A stretch of DNA of 6,369 bases, from contig JAICRQ010000209.1 of NCBI GenBank assembly GCA_025966435.1, positions 1 to 6,369 on the forward strand, in the 5' to 3' direction. A program made the translations under genes and the position numbers. Position 1 is the stretch's first letter, and each line of letters begins with the position of its first letter. Below are positions 1-6,100 of this stretch, in pieces. This stretch comes from Anaerolineales bacterium (lineage in GTDB: Bacteria; Chloroflexota; Anaerolineae; Anaerolineales; Villigracilaceae). Below the pieces are notes generated by a model, which did no database searches, was not told the DNA's origin, and was given only the letters and a program-made list of their open reading frames with translations.

Positions 1-1041
1 AAGGACCTGGGACTGGCGCCGTTCGTCCCTGCCATTCACCGGTCGATGGATGTGAAAGCGCGTGAACTGGGATTGCAGATTAACTCTTCAGGAAATATCC
101 ATGTGCTGCCGACGATCGCATCCTTCGTGGGCGCGGATACAAGCGCAATGATCCTTGCCGAAGAACCGCACAAGCAGGATGAGAACTGGCTGCTGATCGA
201 CGTGGGCACGAATGCCGAATTGATTCTTGGAAACCGAAAACGACTGCTATGCACCTCGACGCCAACAGGTCCCGCCCTGGAAGGAGCACACGTGGAATAT
301 GGCATGCGTGCTGCTCCCGGCGCGATCGAGCGAGTCCACATCGATGAGACCACACTGGAACCGAAATATAAGGTCATCGGTGTCGACGGCTGGAATACGG
401 ATCACGCCGAATTCAAAGGTCATGTCAAAGGCATCTGCGGGTCGGCAATCATCGACTCGGTCGCGGAGCTCTTTCGGGCGGGAATCGTCGACTCGCGCGG
501 CAAGTTCAAAAAGAACCTGAATTCGAATCGCGTGCGTGAGGGCGAGAACGGCTGGGAGTACGTCGTCGCCTGGGCGGAGGAGACCTCCATCGGACGCGAC
601 ATCCCCATGACCCAGCAGGATGTGAGACAGATCCAGCTGGCAAAGGCCGCCTTGTTCGTCGCCGCGCGCACCCTCCTGAAACGAAGTGGATTACAATCCG
701 CTGATAAAATCATCCTGGCTGGCGGCTTCGGCAGTTACATTGATAAAGAGAAAGCCATGCTGATCGGCCTCATTCCTGATTGTGAGCTGGACAAGGTGTA
801 TGCAGTGGGTAATGCCGCGGGCGATGGTGCGCGTATTGCCCTGCTGAATGTCGAGAAGCGGAACGAGATCGATTCGGTCACGCGGCGCGTGGAACGCTTC
901 GAGCTTCCCACCGACCCTGAGTTCCAAAACCAGTTCATGCTCGCCACAAGCTTCCCGCACATGAGCGAACCGTTTGAGCACATCGCCCATTTGATCCCCA
1001 ATCGCCAACCCGACCCGATGGCGAAGAATTTTATGAAATAA
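1..1041 (+). CDS. RACo-type corrinoid activation protein, C-terminal ASKHA (DUF4445) part; 5' end outside window
   Basis: This is the C-terminal portion of a reductive activator of corrinoid proteins. In this family an N-terminal [2Fe-2S] ferredoxin domain supplies an electron, and ATP hydrolysis by the ASKHA (actin/Hsp70-like) domain drives reduction of inactive Co(II) corrinoid to Co(I) in a partner methyl-transfer protein in the cytoplasm. The frame is open from base 1 with 346 codons visible. Complete family members run to roughly 600 or more residues, so the ferredoxin domain and linker lie upstream. Visible landmarks are FVGADTSAMILAEE near base 127, the phosphate-loop-like IDVGTNAELILG (the Asp codon is at 199), TPTGPALEGAHVEYGMRAAPGAIE (bases 262-333), KGICGSAIIDSVAELFRAGI (from 427), IPMTQQDVRQIQLAKAALF (from 601), and the adenosine-site-like ILAGGFGSYID (from 712) followed by NAAGDGARIALLN. 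The ATG at 46 is internal, because homology-like sequence (LAPFVPAIHRS) continues upstream of it. The partner corrinoid protein is not in the window. Confidence 0.9.
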   Translation, partial: KDLGLAPFVPAIHRSMDVKARELGLQINSSGNIHVLPTIASFVGADTSAMILAEEPHKQDENWLLIDVGTNAELILGNRKRLLCTSTPTGPALEGAHVEYGMRAAPGAIERVHIDETTLEPKYKVIGVDGWNTDHAEFKGHVKGICGSAIIDSVAELFRAGIVDSRGKFKKNLNSNRVREGENGWEYVVAWAEETSIGRDIPMTQQDVRQIQLAKAALFVAARTLLKRSGLQSADKIILAGGFGSYIDKEKAMLIGLIPDCELDKVYAVGNAAGDGARIALLNVEKRNEIDSVTRRVERFELPTDPEFQNQFMLATSFPHMSEPFEHIAHLIPNRQPDPMAKNFMK

Positions 1042-1079
1042 TACTAACCGCTAATAATGCAAAGAATTAAGAAGATTTT

Positions 1080-1097
1080 CTTCATGTACTTCGTGGT
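1080..1097. repeat. possible fragment of a dispersed CTTCGTG-type intergenic repeat
   Basis: The 75-base gap between the first two genes contains CTTCATGTA followed directly by CTTCGTGGT, an imperfect tandem 9-mer with 6 of 9 positions matching. From memory, short intergenic stretches of the form CTTCGTGnnCTTCGTGG are scattered through many environmental bacterial genomes, and this resembles one. Only a single short copy is visible here, so the call is tentative. The rest of the gap is AT-rich with no promoter or terminator that I can defend. Confidence 0.25.
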
Positions 1098-1106
1098 TCG
1101 AAACCT

Positions 1107-1110
1107 GGAG
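1107..1110 (+). promoter_or_regulatory. ribosome binding site of the homocysteine methyltransferase-type gene
   Basis: GGAG lies six bases before the ATG at 1117. This supports that ATG as the start of translation. Confidence 0.7.
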
Positions 1111-1116
1111 TGAACA

Positions 1117-2016
1117 ATGAACAAATTTCTCGAACGACTCAATACCGGTGAAATCCTCGTCGCCGATGGGGCAACCGGCTCCAACTTGCAGAAGATGGGG
1201 CTCAAACCCGGTCGCCCGCCGGAGGATCTCATCATCGACAACCCGGACATTATTTTGAATCTTGCTCGTTCGTTCGTTGAGGCAGGCTCGGATATCATTC
1301 TTACCTGCACCTTTGGCGGGACGCGCATGAGGATGAAGGACTCAAAATACCAGGATCGGACTCCCGAAGTGAACGTCCGCGCCGCCGAGCTGGCACGCAA
1401 AGCGGCTTCGGCGCGGAGCGACGTTCTGGTCGCCGGTTCGATGGGTCCCGTCGGCGCGTTGATCAAACCATACGGTCCGTTGGAAGCGGAGGAGGTCACA
1501 GCGACCTTTGCCGAACAAGCCAGAGCCCTCGCCGATGGCGGCGTGGACTTGTTATTGATCGAAACCATGTTTGCCTTCGAAGAGACAACGGCTGCCTTCG
1601 AGGGCGCGCGCTCTGTGACCGACTTGCCCATCGTGGTCTCATTCAGCTATGACCGCGGCACGCGCTCGATGATGGGCGTCAAGCCAAAAGATGTGATCAA
1701 AAAGTATTCTGAGATGGGCGCAGCTCTAGTTGGGGCGAACTGTGGGACAACCCTCGAAAATATGGAAGCGGTCGTCAAAGAGTATGCCGCGACCGCGCCT
1801 AACTTCCCCCTGTGGGTCAAGCCTAATGCCGGCGTCCCGCGCATGGATATCGAGACAGAACAGGGAGTCTATGACATGGGTCCGGAAGACATGGCAGCGT
1901 ATTCTCTGAAATATGTGGAGCTGGGCGCGCGAGTTGTGGGCGGGTGCTGCGGGAATACGCCCGAACATGTTGCCGCCATTGCAAAAGTGGTGAAGAAACA
2001 ATCTGTGATCAGTTGA
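1117..2016 (+). CDS. homocysteine S-methyltransferase family protein (zinc-dependent, stand-alone Hcy domain)
   Basis: This is a cytoplasmic zinc-dependent methyltransferase of 299 residues and a single domain. It corresponds to the N-terminal homocysteine-binding barrel of MetH, or to BHMT/MmuM-type enzymes, which move a methyl group onto a zinc-bound thiolate. Seen in the sequence: the N-terminal DGATGSNLQ signature (residues 17-25), the barrel motif DIILTCTFGG near residue 60, GANCGTT with the first zinc Cys at residue 209, and GGCCGNTPEHV with the Cys pair at 277-278. All three expected zinc ligands are present. There are no folate-binding, B12-binding or SAM-activation domains, so it is not a complete MetH. 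It follows the RACo gene by 75 bases and precedes the UroD-type gene by 13 bases. This suggests, as inference, that it exchanges methyl groups with a separate corrinoid protein. Homocysteine is the default thiol, but the true donor and acceptor cannot be read from the sequence. Confidence 0.88.
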   Translation: MNKFLERLNTGEILVADGATGSNLQKMGLKPGRPPEDLIIDNPDIILNLARSFVEAGSDIILTCTFGGTRMRMKDSKYQDRTPEVNVRAAELARKAASARSDVLVAGSMGPVGALIKPYGPLEAEEVTATFAEQARALADGGVDLLLIETMFAFEETTAAFEGARSVTDLPIVVSFSYDRGTRSMMGVKPKDVIKKYSEMGAALVGANCGTTLENMEAVVKEYAATAPNFPLWVKPNAGVPRMDIETEQGVYDMGPEDMAAYSLKYVELGARVVGGCCGNTPEHVAAIAKVVKKQSVIS

Positions 2017-2029
2017 TCTTCAAGCATCC

Positions 2030-3034
2030 GTGACAAATCGCCAGACTATTCTCGATGTACTCTCCGGTAAAAAGATTGACTCCCAGCCCGCGTTCAGCGG
2101 GCTGATCCATGTCACTGCCGAAGGGTTGCAGAGCGAAAGCTTGGCCTTCCACGAAATTCACAAAGACTCTCAGAAGATGGCGCGGGCAGCTGCAAGTACC
2201 TTTAAGCTAAGCGGTTTGCCATCGGCAGTAGCACCCCTCGATATGCTGGTGGAGGCAGAGGCATTAGGCGCCGCGATTGATTTTGTGGAAAAACGCGAAT
2301 ATGTATTCCCACAAATAGTAAAGCCCTTATTCGCATCCACCAGATACCTGAATGAAGGATATTTTGAAAGCACGGATTTTCTTCACAAAGGCAGAATTCT
2401 GCTGGTCTGTGAGGCGATTCGATTGCTGAAGGAAGATATCGGTCAGGATGCAGCCATCGGCGGACTCCTCCCCGGACCTTATACTTTGCTGTTGTTTTTG
2501 ATGGAGCCGGGAGGCTTGTTTGCAGAAATGAAACGCGAGCCGACTGCCGTTGCAGACGCCCTCTTCCATCTTTCTTCTTTCCTCTCAAAAGTCGGCACAG
2601 CCTACCGCGACGCGGGCGCCGACTTCCTTACCATCCATGATATGGGTGCCTCGCCAGGGTTTATCGGACCGGCGAAGTATGAGCAATTTGCGTATCCTGC
2701 CGAAAAGTTACTCATGACCGAATTACCAGCGCCGCGAGTGTTATCCGTTTGCGGCAATACGAATGCATCCATGCACTTGCTCGCCGAAACAGGCGCCGAG
2801 GCAATCTCCGTAGACCAGTTGAACGATCTCCGCGCCTCGCGTCAGCTTCTGACGGGTAAATTGCTCTTTGGCAATATCGACCCGGTAGCGACGTTATCGC
2901 AGGGCCAGGAGAAGGAAATCAACGAAGCCGTGCTCAAGGCGAAAGAAGCCGGAGTGGACGCCGTCTGGCCCGGCTGCGATCTCGTCCCACAAACCTCAAT
3001 CGAAAATCTAAAAACGTTCGTCGCAGCGTCCTAA
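2030..3034 (+). CDS. UroD-superfamily methyltransferase (MtaA/MtbA/CmuA-like, not heme HemE)
   Basis: This 334-residue protein has the uroporphyrinogen decarboxylase barrel fold. The length fits the methylcobamide-dependent methyltransferases (MtaA, MtbA and the CmuA methyltransferase domain), which pass methyl groups between a corrinoid and a thiol or other acceptor. The N terminus (RQTILDVLSGKKIDSQPAFSG) has the family layout but lacks the RQAGRY-type arginines of true heme-pathway HemE. Later landmarks are GLLPGPYTLLLFL (residues about 145-157), DFLTIHDMGASPGFIGP (about 198-214), SVCGNTNASMHLL (239-251) and WPGCDLVPQTSIENLK (313-328). In MtaA/MtbA the zinc site is HxC plus a distant Cys. 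Here Cys241 and Cys316 are present but the His position is Ser239. The GTG start is the only plausible one: an in-frame TGA at 2006-2008 blocks anything earlier, and the N terminus matches the family. No clear Shine-Dalgarno is seen, and the 13-base gap from the previous stop suggests translational coupling. The substrate is unknown. Confidence 0.82.
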   Translation: MTNRQTILDVLSGKKIDSQPAFSGLIHVTAEGLQSESLAFHEIHKDSQKMARAAASTFKLSGLPSAVAPLDMLVEAEALGAAIDFVEKREYVFPQIVKPLFASTRYLNEGYFESTDFLHKGRILLVCEAIRLLKEDIGQDAAIGGLLPGPYTLLLFLMEPGGLFAEMKREPTAVADALFHLSSFLSKVGTAYRDAGADFLTIHDMGASPGFIGPAKYEQFAYPAEKLLMTELPAPRVLSVCGNTNASMHLLAETGAEAISVDQLNDLRASRQLLTGKLLFGNIDPVATLSQGQEKEINEAVLKAKEAGVDAVWPGCDLVPQTSIENLKTFVAAS

Positions 3035-3051
3035 TACAGATCACTAACCTA

Positions 3052-3061
3052 TTGACGTCAA
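3052..3061. promoter_or_regulatory. 10-base palindrome over the -35 box, candidate operator
   Basis: TTGACGTCAA is a perfect inverted repeat that contains the whole -35 hexamer. A dimeric regulator binding here would compete with RNA polymerase. The core TGACGTCA also occurs inside the coding region at 6202-6209, so chance is a real alternative. Confidence 0.25.
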
Positions 3062-3080
3062 GATATGGGGGTTGTATGAT
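3052..3080 (+). promoter_or_regulatory. sigma70-type promoter of the multi-GAF receptor gene
   Basis: TTGACG at 3052-3057 and TATGAT at 3075-3080 are separated by 17 bases. Each matches the sigma70 consensus at five of six positions and the spacing is optimal. Transcription would start near 3086-3088, giving a short leader of about 30 bases before the ATG at 3116. It lies directly after the stop of the UroD-type gene, with no recognisable terminator between them, so read-through from upstream is also possible. Confidence 0.7.
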
Positions 3081-3102
3081 GCAGTTCATCCACCCGAGGA
3101 TA

Positions 3103-3108
3103 GAGGAG
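3103..3108 (+). promoter_or_regulatory. strong ribosome binding site of the multi-GAF receptor gene
   Basis: GAGGAG ends seven bases before the ATG at 3116. A second purine run, GAGGA at 3096-3100, lies just upstream. This fixes the start codon of the long open frame. Confidence 0.8.
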
Positions 3109-3115
3109 TGCGGGT

Positions 3116-6100
3116 ATGGCGAAGAAGACATCTCAAGCAAATAACAATTTATTGATAGTAAGCAACAGGGAGCGAAGCCAGGAATATCAGGTTGAGCTCA
3201 CCAGTGAATTACGTCAGATGAAACGCCGGCCCTTTGGTGTGGGTGTAGATGGTCAGCCAATTGCTGAATCCAATGGAAAGCTCATCGTGACAGGGATTCA
3301 TTACATGCAAGAACTTGTGGGTAAGCGTGCCATGCAAAATGCGCCTTCTGACGCTAATCCTGACCAGATTAGAGTGCTGGTCAGCCAGGCACAATCGGAT
3401 GCTCTTGATCAACTAGTGGCCATGCTGAACATGGCGATTCCTGAGAAGCGATTTTACGTTACGCGTGAATATCTCTTGAACGAGAGCAATAATTACACCT
3501 ATGAGTTTGATCTGTTTGTCGCGGATTATTGCCGTGTTATTTCGAGAAATCCTAATTTTTATTTCGATGTGGGAACCCGCAGCATTCCCGCATCTATTGC
3601 CGCGCTCCTGCGTCCCCTCGGGGTACAACGTACGTATAGCCTCCTGCCGGTGTATACAGCGAAATTTATTAGAGCGGATATACGTATGATCGATATGACA
3701 TCTACATCCGCGCGCGTGCAATGGTATGCGAATAAACAGTTAGAAGGGATTCCCCCGGAGCACCATCTGCCATACATTCGCTATGCCTGCAAACGATTTC
3801 AAGGCGCGTACGCTGTCATTCCGTCACGGATCTTCAATAGGCATATGGCAGAGGTCAGAGAGATTAGCTGTCAGGCAAATGGCGATCCTTGCTGTGAATG
3901 GCAGTTTACCTGGCAACCTTCGCAGGAAGGGTCTGGTCGCTTCCCGGTTTTGCTGGGATCGATTCTTGCGCTTTCGTTTCTGACATATATCGCCTTCGCT
4001 ATATCCAGAGGAGCCTGGCTGGCACTTTTCGCCATTTTGCCTGTGGCTATCGCTCTATGGCATTGGATAGAAAATCGAAGGTTACATGGGGAGTTAGATC
4101 AGAAGACTGCCTTACTTCAGGAACAGCGCGATCTTACCGAAGAGGAATATGATAACAGTGAACGTGCCCGCGCAGAGCTTCAGCTCGTCAATATTGCTTT
4201 GACCAATCGAGTAGAAGAATTAACAATGCTTCACAAAGTGGGAGATACCCTTGGCAGAACAACCGATTTAGAAGAGCTGCTCGATAAAAGCCTTAAAGTG
4301 GTGATCTCTTCTCTCCGTTTTGACCGTGCATTGCTGATGCTGGTTGATGAGAAACGACAGCTCCTGACGGGGACTCGGACCATGGGTGCTGACCAGAAGG
4401 TAAGCGCATTTGCTGGACAGTTGGAATTCTCACTTAGCGATCAAAATTATGACCTCGTAAAACTCGCGCATGACGATGAACCCCATCACTACCGTAACCT
4501 AGATCGAGAGGGAAATGAGGAAAATAAAGCGCTTGCTCAGGCACTTGGTGTCAAAGAATGGCTGGGAACTCCATTAATTACTAAAGGGCGTTGCGTAGGT
4601 GTTCTCGGCGTGGATAATGGCGTAAGCCAGCGTCCGATTGCCGCGGAAAATCTTAGTCTGCTTTTTACAGTCGGTACACAGATCGCAGCCGCGATCGAAA
4701 GCGCACAGCTTTTCCAAACCCTGGAGCGGCGCGTAGAAGAGCGAACCGAGCAGTTACAGGAGCGCGTCTCGGAGTTGCAGATCATCAACTCCATCCAGCA
4801 GGGTATCGCATCCAACCTAGATTTCCAAGGGATCATCAATTTGGTTGGAGACAAATTACGCGAGGTATTCCAAGCAGCTAATCTTGTGATCAATTGGTAT
4901 GACGACCAGGCTAACCTAAGACATTTTCTCTACAATTATGAAAACGGCAAGCATATTACCCTTCCACCGGTGCCGTCAAATCCTGTAGCTAGGGAAAGGT
5001 TCTTCAAAACAGGCAAACCTTTTGTCGTAAATTCAGTAGCCGAAGCGAGAGAACTGAAGGTTACTCCCGTTCATGGTGCTGATTCTTTCGGGAAATCTTT
5101 GCTATATGCTCCCATCATCGGAACCGGGAGAACACTTGGCTTGATTGGCATTGAAGACTACGAGAGAGAGAATGCTTTCGGCGAATCTGAAATCCGCTTA
5201 GTAACTACTGTGGCTGCCTCGTTAGGCACTGCTCTAGAAAACGCGCGCCTCTTTGACGAGACACAGCGCCTTCTCAAAGAAACTGAGCAGCGCAATGCCG
5301 AGCTGGCCATCATCAACAGCGTCCAGCAGGGGTTGGCGTCCAGGCTGGAGATGCAGGATATCTATGATCTTGTTGGAGAGAAAATCCGTGAAGTGTTTGA
5401 TGCCCAGGTAGTAACGGTAAACTCCTTCGATACAGAAAAACAATTGAGCATTCTGCGTTATGGTGTGGAAAAGGGCAAAAGATTTCACAGTGAACCTTAC
5501 ACTCTCACGCAGGGACATTACAACCTGATCAAAACGCGTCAGCCTTTGCTCATCAAGGAGAATTGGGGCGAGCGGATGCGTGAATATGGGTTCTCCATCA
5601 ATATTGTTCCGGGCACAGAGGCACCGAAATCCACGGTCATTGTGCCTCTGATCGTCAACAGTGAGGTGAAAGGATCGGTTAGCCTTCAGAATGTGGACCG
5701 GGAGAATGCGTTTAGCGAGGCAGACGCGCGACTCTTGACAACCCTCGCCAACTCGATGAGCGTAGCACTTGAAAACGCGCGTCTCTTCGATGAGACTCAG
5801 CGTTTGCTAAAGGAGACCGAGGAGCGTAATGCAGAGCTCGCTATTATCAACCGGATTCAGGAAGGCTTAGCCCGGAAACTTGATTTTCAGGGAATTGTGG
5901 ATTTGATTGGCGATAAAGTGAGGGAAATCTTTCATGCCGATACGGTGAGTGTGGGCATGTATGATTCACAACAGGATCGAGTACATCATAACTATTATGT
6001 CGACCGAGGTCAAAGAGTGGCGTTTGCAGAAGGTCCCGCGCCCAGGCCTAGCCTGACAGCCGTTGTGATCGATCAGCGTTCACCGCTCCTCATTGGAACA

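Noticed and set aside
1071..1083. GAAGA-TTT-TCTTC inverted repeat as a transcription terminator
   Set aside because: The stem is only five AT-rich base pairs with a three-base loop, and no T-run follows. It also sits within a likely operon.
1044..1631. 195-codon minus-strand frame opposite the homocysteine methyltransferase-type gene
   Set aside because: It is Ser/Ala/Arg-rich shadow coding that mirrors a clearly conserved plus-strand protein.
1117..2016. Split or truncated MetH methionine synthase
   Set aside because: The Hcy domain is complete with all zinc ligands and ends normally. What follows is a UroD-type gene, not a pterin- or B12-binding domain.
2030..3034. Annotation as heme-pathway uroporphyrinogen decarboxylase (HemE)
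   Set aside because: The N-terminal RQAGRY-type arginine motif is missing. The CGNT and PGCD segments and the neighbouring genes fit the methyltransferase branch of the superfamily.
3209..3777. Open frames on the minus strand opposite the N-terminal part of the receptor gene
   Set aside because: The proteins look like arbitrary sequence with no family resemblance or ribosome binding sites. The plus-strand frame is continuous across them.
4537..4893. 118-codon minus-strand frame opposite GAF1/GAF2
   Set aside because: Its Arg/Ser/Cys-rich composition is typical of an antisense shadow, and the plus strand encodes recognisable GAF domains.
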